Shown here piece by piece: positions 44,824-53,641 of a stretch of DNA of 64,000 nucleotides. The notes under the pieces were generated by a model that saw only the letters and a program-made list of their open reading frames with translations, was not told where the DNA came from and did not search any database. The stretch covers positions 4,216,001-4,280,000 of the forward strand of contig OY782766.1 in NCBI GenBank assembly GCA_963678235.1. The letters are read 5' to 3'. The stretch's first letter is position 1; each line of letters starts with the position of its first letter. The position numbers were made by a program, and so were the translations under genes. The stretch is from JABMQB01 sp963678235. Lineage in GTDB: Bacteria > Bacteroidota > Bacteroidia > Bacteroidales > Prolixibacteraceae.

Positions 44824-45699
44824 ATGAAAAATTATTTATCAGCAACCGGACTACTTATTATTGGATTTTTGGTATTAACTTCTTTCTCGTTAAGGGAATT
44901 ACCGCAAGACCCGCCAAGAGGGCATAAAAAACACATTAAAATGGTAAAAATTGAAGACGGTAAAAAAACTGTTATGGATACTGTTTTAAGCGATGAAAGT
45001 GTTTTTGTTTTGAAAAGCGACTCAGCCAAAGGATTTAAATGGATTGGTAAGGATTTTGGAGATTTAGACTCGCTAAAAGAATTCAAATTTGATATCGACA
45101 TGGATATGGATGACGAGGGTGGGAAGCATAAAGTCATTATGTATATGACCGATGATGGCAATAATAAAATGGTGAAGGAATTTAAATTTAGTGACGATGA
45201 TGCTCATGGCAATGTTTTCTTTAGTGGCGATGGTTGCTTGGAAGAGCTGCATGGTGACCACATGGTTTGGACCGCGAAAAAAGGATCACCTCATGTGAAT
45301 ATCATCAAGAAAAAGGTGAAAGGAAATGTTATTGATTTAAGTGATCCGGGAATTATTTCTTATAAGAAAAAGAAGTTGAGCGGCGGCCGTGAAAAAATCG
45401 AAATTATTAGGAATGAAGTGGCCGATGAAGAACTGGAAAATATAGATGTTAATGTTATCGTGGATGAAATTAAAGGAGAGTTCCCTCATGTGGAGAAAAA
45501 AATTAAGGTGATTGCTGCTGACGATGGCCTTGTCAAGATTATCGAAGGAGGTAAAGAATCAGAGTTCCTTTTAAAAGACATGGGTGAAGGTGTAAAAGAA
45601 ATCAAAAAAGATGGCAAAATCATTCGGATGCAGAAAATTAAAAAAGATGACAAAGAAGAAGTTGAGGTTAAAGTCGAAGTAGAAACAGAGGAAGAATAG
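44824..45699 (+). CDS. Secreted Asp/Glu/Lys-rich protein of unknown family
   Basis: 291-aa exported protein that I do not recognise. Seen: signal peptide or anchor (NYLSATGLLIIGFLVLTSFS), a His/Lys-rich start (RGHKKHIKMVKIEDG), then a highly charged body with aspartate clusters (DIDMDMDDEGGKHK, FSDDDAHGNVFFSGDG, ELHGDHMVW) and a Lys/Glu-rich C-terminal half with repeating VKIIEGG and IKKDGKIIRM beta-like strands, ending EVKVEVETEEE. The DxDxDxDD stretch could bind Ca2+ or another metal; this is inference. It is divergent from the RprX-like kinase with a strong promoter and closed by a terminator, so it is likely a target or partner of that system. Confidence 0.75.
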   Translation: MKNYLSATGLLIIGFLVLTSFSLRELPQDPPRGHKKHIKMVKIEDGKKTVMDTVLSDESVFVLKSDSAKGFKWIGKDFGDLDSLKEFKFDIDMDMDDEGGKHKVIMYMTDDGNNKMVKEFKFSDDDAHGNVFFSGDGCLEELHGDHMVWTAKKGSPHVNIIKKKVKGNVIDLSDPGIISYKKKKLSGGREKIEIIRNEVADEELENIDVNVIVDEIKGEFPHVEKKIKVIAADDGLVKIIEGGKESEFLLKDMGEGVKEIKKDGKIIRMQKIKKDDKEEVEVKVEVETEEE

Positions 45700-45794
45700 G
45701 AAAAACAAAGCCATGAATACTATTTGATACAAGAAACCGTTAGTTAAAAAGCAGACGAAAAAATTTTCGATTTCATGTATTCGTTTTAGTCTGT

Positions 45795-45830
45795 GAAGGC
45801 CACTCTTTTTAGAGATGGCCTTTTTGCTTT
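45795..45830 (+). terminator. Rho-independent terminator
   Basis: AAGGCCA pairs with TGGCCTT, with an inner CTCT/AGAG helix and a T-tract after the stem, about 95 bp after the acidic-protein gene. It lies between convergent genes; the opposite strand lacks a T-run. Confidence 0.75.
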
Positions 45831-45852
45831 TCAGTGGTCAATTAAACTAGAA

Positions 45853-48513
45853 TTAATTAACGATGGGCCCCACCGGCCAAACCGGAGAATTTGTAACAAT
45901 CCCGTTCTTTTCATGAACTTCCCCATCAACATTTAGTGTTATTTTGTATGACCCAGGTTTGGCGCGGACAGTATTCCAAATTGTTTTATGAAAGCCTTTG
46001 GTGTTACTTTCTAGGTCAAACGAATGGATTAATTCACCCTGGCTATTTGTGATTTTAATGGTTGGATTTGTGGCTGATGTTTGGTTTAAATAGCAATAAA
46101 TTACCAAACCGTTTGGTTCGTTTGGGGTTGAAATATGGTTATCACCTGTCAATTCATAATTTCCCCACCATGCTTGTTCCGAGAAATTTCTCTGGGGTTT
46201 GGATTCGATATCATAAAGAATATTTTTTTCAAATTTCTTTGTGAGTTGTTGGATTAAAGATACATCGCAAACGTATGCGCCCCGGCCATAAGTGCCCACG
46301 ATCAAATCATTTTCGCGTGGATGGATTTTCAGGTCTTTAATCGGGACAGAAGGCATATTAAGTTTGAGTGCCAGCCAGTTGTTTCCCTGATCGAAGGAAA
46401 TATAAACGCCTTTATCGTTCCCGAGGTATAAAAGGGAAGGGTTTTTAGGATCTTCACAAATAACATTTACTGGTGACGCCGGAAGCCCATTTGTTATTTT
46501 AGTCCATGTTTCACCATTATCCTCAGTTTTAAAAACCAGTGCTTCAAAATCATCGTTTCGAAATCCGGATTTAACAACAAAAGCTGTTTTCGGATGGTGC
46601 ATGGAACTTACAACCCTAGACACCCAATAGTCTTTTTTACCACCAAGTTTATCTATGTTTTCTGTGAATTCTGTCCAGGTTTTTCCATTATTATTTGTTG
46701 AATGTACCCGGCCATCGTCGGTTCCAATCCAAATGGTTCCTTCAGAAATTGGGGATTCTGATATAGCAGTAAGGGTACAATACATCATATGCCCTTTTCC
46801 GGCAATTTTTTCAGGATTGTTGGTTGTAAGGTCGGGGCTGATTTCTTCCCAATTTTCGCCTTGGTTAGTTGATTTAAGCAGCATTTGCCCTCCGGTATAA
46901 ATCGTTTGATGGTTATGGTGTGAAATTGCCAACGGAGGTGTCCAGGCATATCTGTACGGGCGCGTTGAATCAGGGCTCATTGGTTCAATTTTTATCCTGG
47001 TCCCGGTTTTTTGGTCAACTCTTTGATGTGCGCCAAACTGGGTAGTTGTATACACCCATCGATTGTCCACCGGATCAACTTTGGTGTACATTCCGTCCCA
47101 CATTCCAACCACTCTCCAATCTTCAAACCCAACATTTCTTGACCAACTGTTGATCGGTCCTTTCCAGGCTTCGTGGTCTTGCAATCCGATATAAATATTG
47201 TAAGGTAAGGAGTCATCAGTTTCAACGGTATAAATTTCATTTAAGGGCAGGTACTTGTGTTCCATCGAAATTCCACCGTCATAAGTCACATATAAACCTC
47301 CGTCGCTTCCAATCATCATATGGTTTCCATCTTCAGGATTGACCCAAAACGACCGGATATCGCCAAACATATTTAGAAAGAAATGCTTTTGTGGCCATGT
47401 GCAATCCAGCCAGGTTTTTCCGCCGTCCAACGATGTTAGCAAGGCATCGCTACTTATGGTTATCCTGTTTGGGTCATCTGGTGAAACCATAATTTTATTA
47501 AATGAATATGCCGCTTTTGCACTCATATTGCAACTATCAGTGTTCATTTTTTTCCAATTATTGCCATCGTCTGTTGATCTATATACTTCACCTCCAATAA
47601 GCTGGTCGAAATAAGGATCACGAAGCTGGTTCATTTGTATGCTCTCATCTACTTCAATCCCTTTTTTAGGATTAAGGTTTTCGATTACCGTATAAACAAT
47701 GTTTGGTTGTTTATAACACAAAGCCAGACCAATGCGGCCAAGTTTTCCACTTGGAAGTCCTGAGCTTATTTTTTCCCAATTCTCTCCTCCGTCCGTTGAT
47801 TTATAGATACCGCTTTTTTCTCCTCCAGCTTCATAGTGCCATGGTGACCTGTATTTCTCATAGGCTGCTGCAAAAAGAATATCCGGGTTTTCCGGGTTGA
47901 TTATCAGGTCGATTATCCCGGTATTTTCATCAATAAACAAAACTTTTTTCCATGATTCTCCACTGTCTGATGTTTTAAATACCCCGCGTTCGGTATTGGG
48001 AGTGAATAAGTGCCCCATTGCTGCAACAAAAATGATTTCAGGGTTGGTTGGATGAACAATCAATGTTGATATATGGTGTGTATCCTCCAGTCCTTTTGAT
48101 TTCCAGTTTCTCCCACCGTCATTCGAAAAGAAAACGCCTTCACCAGCGTGCGTACTTCTGGCATTATATGCTTCCCCGGTGCCAATCCAAACCTGTTCAG
48201 GATCCGATGATGAAATGCCAATAGCACCAATGCTACTCACACCAATCGAGTCAAAAATCGGGATAAATGTTGTTCCATTGTTGGTAGTTTTCCATACGCC
48301 ACCATATCTGCCCGAAACGTAATAGGTGTTTTTATATTCTTTATTTTTATTATGGGGCACAGCAATGGAAGAAATCCAGGAGCCGGTTCTGAACGGACCA
48401 AGGTTTCTATAAGATAGTACCGATGAAAAGTCTAATTCACCTTTCTGACAAAAGGATGATAATGAGCCAATAAAAAAGAAAATTACAAGCAATAGGTAGT
48501 TCCGGTAAAGCAT
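45853..48513 (-). CDS. Secreted Asp-box (BNR/sortilin-type) beta-propeller protein
   Basis: 886-aa exported protein. Seen: signal peptide (YLLLVIFFFIGSLSSFCQ), then about ten Asp-box motifs SxDxGxxW (for example SNDGGRNWKS, TSDSGESWKK, STDGGENWEK, STDDGNNWKK, SLDGGKTWLD, TEDNGETWTK), the pattern of Vps10/sortilin-like and sialidase-fold beta-propellers. Unlike the large Asp-box protein at 53642 it has no T9SS sorting domain; its C terminus (about residue 780 onward) is a beta-sandwich-like segment. Members are often annotated as glycosyl hydrolases, but no catalytic residues can be assigned from sequence alone. Confidence 0.85.
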   Translation of the reverse strand: MLYRNYLLLVIFFFIGSLSSFCQKGELDFSSVLSYRNLGPFRTGSWISSIAVPHNKNKEYKNTYYVSGRYGGVWKTTNNGTTFIPIFDSIGVSSIGAIGISSSDPEQVWIGTGEAYNARSTHAGEGVFFSNDGGRNWKSKGLEDTHHISTLIVHPTNPEIIFVAAMGHLFTPNTERGVFKTSDSGESWKKVLFIDENTGIIDLIINPENPDILFAAAYEKYRSPWHYEAGGEKSGIYKSTDGGENWEKISSGLPSGKLGRIGLALCYKQPNIVYTVIENLNPKKGIEVDESIQMNQLRDPYFDQLIGGEVYRSTDDGNNWKKMNTDSCNMSAKAAYSFNKIMVSPDDPNRITISSDALLTSLDGGKTWLDCTWPQKHFFLNMFGDIRSFWVNPEDGNHMMIGSDGGLYVTYDGGISMEHKYLPLNEIYTVETDDSLPYNIYIGLQDHEAWKGPINSWSRNVGFEDWRVVGMWDGMYTKVDPVDNRWVYTTTQFGAHQRVDQKTGTRIKIEPMSPDSTRPYRYAWTPPLAISHHNHQTIYTGGQMLLKSTNQGENWEEISPDLTTNNPEKIAGKGHMMYCTLTAISESPISEGTIWIGTDDGRVHSTNNNGKTWTEFTENIDKLGGKKDYWVSRVVSSMHHPKTAFVVKSGFRNDDFEALVFKTEDNGETWTKITNGLPASPVNVICEDPKNPSLLYLGNDKGVYISFDQGNNWLALKLNMPSVPIKDLKIHPRENDLIVGTYGRGAYVCDVSLIQQLTKKFEKNILYDIESKPQRNFSEQAWWGNYELTGDNHISTPNEPNGLVIYCYLNQTSATNPTIKITNSQGELIHSFDLESNTKGFHKTIWNTVRAKPGSYKITLNVDGEVHEKNGIVTNSPVWPVGPIVN

Positions 48514-48577
48514 ACTTTTACATTTAATATGAAAGAATAAAAGTAGCTTATCCTACATAGGAACTTTATGATATATA

Positions 48578-50077
48578 TTATATTTCTTCCCAGCCTTGGC
48601 GATAATTGTGCCTTATCCATTCATTGGCACTATCGAGAGCAGGTATTGTTTTATAGTCTTTTGAGAATTTTGGATCGCCATTTATGATCTCAAAATTTTC
48701 TTTGGTAAGCACTTTCATTTCTTCAAACCTGCCTATGTTAGTGAAACGCATGTTAACACTATCCCAATGAAGTTTTCTTCGCAAGTTTTGCAAACGAACT
48801 GCAAGTACACCCAGAAGCACCATTTCATTCAGGGGGCCTGCATAATCAAAGTTTGAAGATGCATTTAAACGGTATTCTTTATCTTCCTTGCACGCCCTGA
48901 TCCAATCTTGTTCATGCCCGCCTTCCATGGCATTTGTAATCCTTCTTATGGTTTTTTGAGGTTGTTTAAAATGTTCCATTTTAGAAAGGGGTAAAAGTGT
49001 AGGGTTTTGTGCGTTACTGCCACACATTATTTTTCCTCTTGTGCCATGAAAAATACAGCCACCACTATCGTCGCCCATTTGTTCCCCATCTTCCAGTTCA
49101 TCAGGTCTTGGAGGCATTAGTCCACCATCGTACCAATGAACGGTTAATTCCGGCATAGCTACTTTTGGAAGGTTATCCCTTCTCGGGAATTCATAAATAA
49201 TAAATTCTGTATTTGGAGGTGATTCGAGGTTTACAGAAGAAGAGGAGCTTTGAACTGTATCAGGTGCTTGTAATTTCAAAGCTTTAAACACCGGGTCCAA
49301 TACATGGCAAGCCATATCGCCAAGTGAACCGTTTCCAAAATCCCACCATCCACGCCAGTTCCAGGGTGTATATACCGGATGATACGGGCGCCATTGAGCA
49401 GGACCGATAAATAAATCCCAGTCCAGGTTTTTAGGCACTCTTTTGTCTTTTTCTGGCCTTTCCAAACCCTGCGACCAAATGGGGCGATTAGTCCATGCAT
49501 CAACGTGTGTTATTTCACCAATGGTTCCTGACCATATCCACTCACAAATTTCACGAATCCCATCGCTTGAATTCCCCTGGTTGCCCATTTGCGTTGCAAC
49601 GCCGTATTTTCGTGCAGTTTCAGCTAATATCCGTGATTCATAAATGGAGTGGGTGAGCGGAGCCTGTACATAGGCATGATAACCATGGCGCATGGCAAGT
49701 ACGGCCGACAAAGCGTGTGTATGATCAGGAGTAGCAATAAGCACTGCATCAATGTCTTTTTGCTCATCAAACATCACCCTGAAATCTTTGTATTTTTTTG
49801 CCCTGGTCCATTTCCTGAATGCATTTCTCCCGGCGTAATCCCAATCAACATCGCACAAGGCAACAATATTTTCGGTATCCATATTCAGAAGGTTGTTGTA
49901 CCCCATGCCTCCAACGCCAATTCCTGCAATATTTAATTTATCGCTTGGCGCTTTATGTCCAAATCCGGCAATAACATTACCGGGAATGATGGTTATTCCT
50001 GCTGCCGCAACAGCCGAAGTTGATAAAAAATTCCTGCGGCTGATCTTTTGGTTTTGAGTATTGTTGTCTTTATTCAT
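48578..50077 (-). CDS. Tat-exported Gfo/Idh/MocA oxidoreductase, motif Lys lost
   Basis: 499-aa NAD(P)-dependent oxidoreductase-fold protein. Seen: twin-arginine signal SRRNFLSTSAVAAAGI, Rossmann motif GIGVGGMGYNNL, IATPDHTHALSA, and a C-terminal Gfo/Idh/MocA domain (WNWRGWWDFGNGSLGDMACH). The usual EKP/QKP motif reads VQAPLTHS: Ala139 replaces the lysine that normally takes part in substrate and cofactor positioning. Otherwise it is colinear with the 504-aa paralogue encoded just upstream, which keeps the lysine. It may be a sugar- or glycoside-active protein with altered or lost catalysis. The sugar substrate is unknown. Confidence 0.88.
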   Translation of the reverse strand: MNKDNNTQNQKISRRNFLSTSAVAAAGITIIPGNVIAGFGHKAPSDKLNIAGIGVGGMGYNNLLNMDTENIVALCDVDWDYAGRNAFRKWTRAKKYKDFRVMFDEQKDIDAVLIATPDHTHALSAVLAMRHGYHAYVQAPLTHSIYESRILAETARKYGVATQMGNQGNSSDGIREICEWIWSGTIGEITHVDAWTNRPIWSQGLERPEKDKRVPKNLDWDLFIGPAQWRPYHPVYTPWNWRGWWDFGNGSLGDMACHVLDPVFKALKLQAPDTVQSSSSSVNLESPPNTEFIIYEFPRRDNLPKVAMPELTVHWYDGGLMPPRPDELEDGEQMGDDSGGCIFHGTRGKIMCGSNAQNPTLLPLSKMEHFKQPQKTIRRITNAMEGGHEQDWIRACKEDKEYRLNASSNFDYAGPLNEMVLLGVLAVRLQNLRRKLHWDSVNMRFTNIGRFEEMKVLTKENFEIINGDPKFSKDYKTIPALDSANEWIRHNYRQGWEEI

Positions 50078-50197
50078 TGCTTTTATGGTGACTAATGGGA
50101 TTCAGGGTACAAATTAAAGAATAATATGTATTCGGCAAATCCAATTTTCACTTTGCTTAACTTATTATTCCTTAAAATAACCTAATAACTGCTAAAA

Positions 50198-50223
50198 AAA
50201 GGGTGAAATTAATTCCACCCTTT
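50198..50223 (-). terminator. Terminator of the upstream Gfo/Idh/MocA gene
   Basis: AAAGGGTG (50198-50205) pairs with CACCCTTT (50216-50223). On the minus strand the hairpin is followed by a run of T, directly after the stop of the 504-aa gene. The two paralogues are therefore probably not fully co-transcribed. Confidence 0.7.
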
Positions 50224-50242
50224 CACATTGTATTTTTTCTTC

Positions 50243-51757
50243 TTATGCTGGCATTTCTGGCAATTTCCATCCTTTTCGATAGGTGTGTTTTACAAGTTCT
50301 GCAGCATATTCATTTGCCGAAACTGGTTCGGTCCAGGTTTTGTCGAATGTTGGGTGGCCATCGTGAATTTTAAATCCATCTTTAATAACCGTTTTTATTT
50401 TTTCATCGTCCCCGATATTTGTGAATTTCATATTTTCCCCATCCCATTCAAGGGTTTTGTTTAGCGATTGTAACCTAACAGCTAAAACTCCCATAACGAC
50501 CATTTCATTAAATGGACCGGCTTCGGCAAAGTCAGATGTGCATGGAGTTCTGCTTTCTGCATCTTCTTTACATGCCCTGACCCAATCCATTTCGTGGGCA
50601 CCTTTGTCCCAGGTTTTTCCCAATTCTTCTTCCACCCTACGTTCGGTTTTTGTAACTTCCGGGGTTTCAGCGCCAATAATCTCAGGGTCTACACCATAAC
50701 AACCAACATGCATAACACCTTTAGTTCCATAAAAGAATGTTCCTCCACCCGATTTATTAGGCTCTTTTCCTGCTGGCCAATTATCCGGTAACATTGGCTT
50801 GATTCCGCCGTCATACCATGAAACTTCTACTTCGGGCATTTTAAGTTTACCTACTTTCTCCCTCTCAGGGAAGGTTAATTTTACCGCCTGAGCATTTGGT
50901 GCACATCCATCTAACAACAAGGTAGAACTTCCTTGTGCTTTGGTCGGATAGCCGAGTTTTAGCCCTTCGAAAACAGGGTGCAATATATGGCAGGCCATAT
51001 CGCCAAGGGCACCAGTGCCGTAGTTCCACCAACCGCGCCAGTTCCAGGGATGATAAACTTCGTTGTAGGGAACCATTTTGGCAGGACCGGTAAATAAATC
51101 CCAGTCTAAGGTATCGGGTACCCAATGGCCTTGCTCTGGGGTATTTAATCCTTGAGGCCAAATGGGCCTGTCGGTAAACGATTCAACTTTGGTTATTTCG
51201 CCAATTGCACCACTCCATAATAATTCGCAGGTTTTTGCAACCCCTGCACCAGATGCCCCTTGGTTGCCCATTTGCGTGGCAACTTTATGTTTTTTTGCAA
51301 GTTTGGTCAATAAACGTGATTCATAAACAGAATGGGTCAACGGTTTTTGAAGAAATACATGTTTGCCCATGGTCATTGCAGTTGCAGCAACAATTGCATG
51401 CGTATGGTCGGCTGTGGCAATTACAACTGCATCGATGTCTTTGTTCATTTCATCAAACATAACCCTAAAATCTTTGAATTTTTTCGCGTCGGGAAAATGA
51501 TCGAAGCATCGTTTCGCATATTTCCAATCTACATCACACAATCCAATAATATTCTCAGACTCCAGGTTCTTTAAATTAGCGAAACCCATCCCGCCAACAC
51601 CAATACCCACAATATTCAATTTGTCGCTGGGAGCCTTATGACCTAAGCCTGCTATTACATTACTCGGAAGGATTGTGACCCCGGCAGCAACCGCGGTACT
51701 GGTTCCCAGAAATGACCTTCTGGAAATGCTTTTTTTGTTTGAACTTTTATGATTCAT
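50243..51757 (-). CDS. Tat-exported Gfo/Idh/MocA oxidoreductase
   Basis: 504-aa paralogue of the preceding entry. Seen: twin-arginine signal SRRSFLGTSTAVAAGVTILP, Rossmann motif GIGVGGMGFANL, IATADHTHAIVAATAM, the motif LQKPLTHSVYESR with Lys138 retained, and WNWRGWWNYGTGALGDMACH in the C-terminal domain. Such Tat-exported oxidoreductases are common in Bacteroidota and Planctomycetes and act on sugar derivatives, though few have known substrates. The 5' leader shares TTAGTCACC with that of the paralogue. A hairpin terminator follows the stop. Confidence 0.9.
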   Translation of the reverse strand: MNHKSSNKKSISRRSFLGTSTAVAAGVTILPSNVIAGLGHKAPSDKLNIVGIGVGGMGFANLKNLESENIIGLCDVDWKYAKRCFDHFPDAKKFKDFRVMFDEMNKDIDAVVIATADHTHAIVAATAMTMGKHVFLQKPLTHSVYESRLLTKLAKKHKVATQMGNQGASGAGVAKTCELLWSGAIGEITKVESFTDRPIWPQGLNTPEQGHWVPDTLDWDLFTGPAKMVPYNEVYHPWNWRGWWNYGTGALGDMACHILHPVFEGLKLGYPTKAQGSSTLLLDGCAPNAQAVKLTFPEREKVGKLKMPEVEVSWYDGGIKPMLPDNWPAGKEPNKSGGGTFFYGTKGVMHVGCYGVDPEIIGAETPEVTKTERRVEEELGKTWDKGAHEMDWVRACKEDAESRTPCTSDFAEAGPFNEMVVMGVLAVRLQSLNKTLEWDGENMKFTNIGDDEKIKTVIKDGFKIHDGHPTFDKTWTEPVSANEYAAELVKHTYRKGWKLPEMPA

Positions 51758-51954
51758 TTTATTATTGGTTAAGGTGACTAAAAAAATTCTATTAAAGATA
51801 AGGATATTAAGAGGTTTTAGAAAATGATATTTGTCTTCTGTTTATTGACGGGGTAATTCGGGTTAAGAATTATTGGCGCTTGGTTGAATAAACAGGATTG
51901 AAAACAAAACCTCTAACTATAGGATTTCTCTATTCTGCTTCAAAAAATTCTATT

Positions 51955-51985
51955 TGATTGGTGGCTGCCAAGGACTTATCTTTGA
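51955..51985 (+). promoter_or_regulatory. Bacteroidota-type promoter of ahpC-osmC
   Basis: TTG (51955-51957), 20 nt, TATCTTTG (51978-51985): a full match to TTG-N17-23-TAnnTTTG, about 40 bp before the ahpC ATG. No OxyR-type site was recognised. The rest of the 267-bp gap shows no gene. Confidence 0.65.
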
Positions 51986-52024
51986 ACCAAAATCTAAGAA
52001 TATTAAATTAAAATAATAATAATT

Positions 52025-52549
52025 ATGAAATCAGTAGGAGATAAATTTCCAAAATTTAAAAAGACAGCAGTTCTGGCAGACAATCAATTCGCGGAAGTAA
52101 GTTCTAAAGATCATCAGGGCGCAGGGAAATGGGCAGTATACTTTTTTTACCCTAAAGACTTTACGTTTATTTGTCCGACAGAAATTGTAGAGTTTAATAA
52201 CAATCACGAAAAATTTAAAGAACTAAATACAGAGCTTTACGGTGCATCAACTGATACCGCTGAAGTGCATTTAGCTTGGAAAACCAACGATCCAAAGTTA
52301 TCTAAATTAACTTTCCCGTTAATTGAAGACACGACAAAATCATTAAGTAAAAAATTAGGGATATTGCAACCAGGAGGAGTAGCATACCGGGCAACTTTTA
52401 TTGTTGATCCAGAAGGGACAATCCAATGGGTAAACTGTAATAATGACGGTACCGGAAGGAATGTTTCTGAAGTTATTCGCGCATTAGAAGCTACTCAAAA
52501 TCCCGGCTTAACAGCTTGTAATTGGGAACCTGGAGACGCATTGTTATAA
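52025..52549 (+). CDS. ahpC: AhpC-type peroxiredoxin
   Basis: 174-aa 2-Cys peroxiredoxin reducing hydrogen peroxide and organic peroxides. Seen: DFTFICPTEI with peroxidatic Cys50, the conserved STDT block, RATFIVDPEGTIQWV, and a C-terminal resolving Cys165 in LTACNWEPGDALL. It is slightly shorter than E. coli AhpC (187 aa). No ahpF is adjacent, so the reductant is unknown. It is followed 21 bp on by an OsmC-family gene, and a clear promoter lies upstream. Confidence 0.93.
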   Translation: MKSVGDKFPKFKKTAVLADNQFAEVSSKDHQGAGKWAVYFFYPKDFTFICPTEIVEFNNNHEKFKELNTELYGASTDTAEVHLAWKTNDPKLSKLTFPLIEDTTKSLSKKLGILQPGGVAYRATFIVDPEGTIQWVNCNNDGTGRNVSEVIRALEATQNPGLTACNWEPGDALL

Positions 52550-52570
52550 CAAAACTAAAAAAACAAAATC

Positions 52571-52999
52571 ATGACAGTTAGAAAAGTAAAATCAGTTTGG
52601 AACGGAACCTTAAAAGAAGGTAACGGAACCATGGGAATTACGGGATATGAAGGACCATTTACCTTTGCAACCCGTTTTGAAGATGCAAAAGGCACAAATC
52701 CGGAAGAACTTGTAGGAGCTGCACATTCAGGTTGTTATTCAATGTTTTTGTCTGCTTTAATTAGTGGAGAAGAGTTGGTTCCTAAAAAAATCGAAACGGA
52801 AGCTTCAGTAACTTTAGGCCAACTGGATGGCGGTCCGGCAATTACTAAAATAGTGTTGGATTGTGTTGTAAAATGCGATGGTTTATCACAAGAAAAATTT
52901 AAAGAATTATCGCTGAAAGCAAAAGATGGTTGCCCAATTTCAAGGCTGTATGCCGGAGGGACAGCTACCATTGAATTGAACGCACGTTTAGAAGATTAG
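52571..52999 (+). CDS. OsmC-family peroxiredoxin
   Basis: 142-aa OsmC/Ohr-family thiol peroxidase acting on organic hydroperoxides. Seen: the two catalytic cysteines, Cys55 in AAHSGCYSMFLSA and Cys121 in KDGCPISRL, and NPEELVGAAH before the first, typical of OsmC. Its stop is followed by a hairpin terminator. It shares the ahpC promoter in all likelihood, so the two genes form a small peroxide-defence operon. Confidence 0.93.
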   Translation: MTVRKVKSVWNGTLKEGNGTMGITGYEGPFTFATRFEDAKGTNPEELVGAAHSGCYSMFLSALISGEELVPKKIETEASVTLGQLDGGPAITKIVLDCVVKCDGLSQEKFKELSLKAKDGCPISRLYAGGTATIELNARLED

Positions 53000-53025
53000 T
53001 ATAGTTTAGTTTATTAATTGATTTG

Positions 53026-53054
53026 AAAAGAGCCTTTTGTGGGCTCTTTTTTTT
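53026..53054 (+). terminator. Rho-independent terminator of ahpC-osmC
   Basis: AAAAGAGCC (53026-53034) pairs with GGGCTCTTTT (53041-53050) across a 6-nt loop, and a T-run continues to 53054. Confidence 0.85.
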
Positions 53055-53136
53055 GCACAAAACTCAAATAATTGTTCGTTGGCAGATTATTTTGATTCTT
53101 TAACATACTTCGGTTTAAACTCGGGAGAATAGTAAT

Positions 53137-53144
53137 TATATTTG
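53137..53144 (+). promoter_or_regulatory. Candidate -7 box for the lipoprotein/Asp-box operon
   Basis: TATATTTG is a perfect TAnnTTTG match 51 bp before the GTG start at 53196. The position expected for the -33 TTG has only TTT. Confidence 0.45.
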
Positions 53145-53195
53145 AATACGTTTACCAATAATCTCAGTCAAGGCATTAGTTAAAATCTGAACAAA

Positions 53196-53630
53196 GTGAA
53201 TTTAAAAACCAACATTATAATATTGCTTCTATTGTTTGGAATAGGAGGCTGTTCACCAGCCTTGAAAATAGCCAGAACAGAAAAGAAAGTTATTCGAAAA
53301 ATAGACAAAAAAATTTCGGAAGATTTTACAGGCGAAAAAAAATATACGTTCTCAGACAATGGGAACTATGTTTTGGTGAGCGGAATAAAGAATAAATTGG
53401 AACCTGCATTCGTTCAAATAATGGTTTTTGATATAAAACGTGAATGTTTGTTTGAAAGCAAGAATGTGTATCGAAAAGCATATTGGAAAGGTGATGTTTT
53501 GTACCTGGAAAAAATTATTGGACAATTGGAAGCAGGGGAAGATATAACAAAAAAGTACAACGAAAACAGAATTACTTATCAATTAATACTTCCAACAAAA
53601 CAACTTCAACAAGTTGAGTCGGCATTATAG
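53196..53630 (+). CDS. Small lipoprotein of unknown function
   Basis: 144-aa exported protein with no family that I recognise. Seen: a signal peptide ending in a lipobox (IILLLLFGIGGC, Cys about residue 19), then a basic helical stretch (IARTEKKVIRKIDKKISED) and a beta-rich part (YTFSDNGNYVLVSGIKNK, FVQIMVFDIKRECLF). Translation starts at GTG, as no ATG precedes the signal peptide. It lies 11 bp before the T9SS Asp-box gene, so the two are likely co-transcribed, perhaps as a surface lipoprotein and its partner; that role is inference. Confidence 0.7.
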   Translation: MNLKTNIIILLLLFGIGGCSPALKIARTEKKVIRKIDKKISEDFTGEKKYTFSDNGNYVLVSGIKNKLEPAFVQIMVFDIKRECLFESKNVYRKAYWKGDVLYLEKIIGQLEAGEDITKKYNENRITYQLILPTKQLQQVESAL

Positions 53631-53641
53631 AAACAAATACC

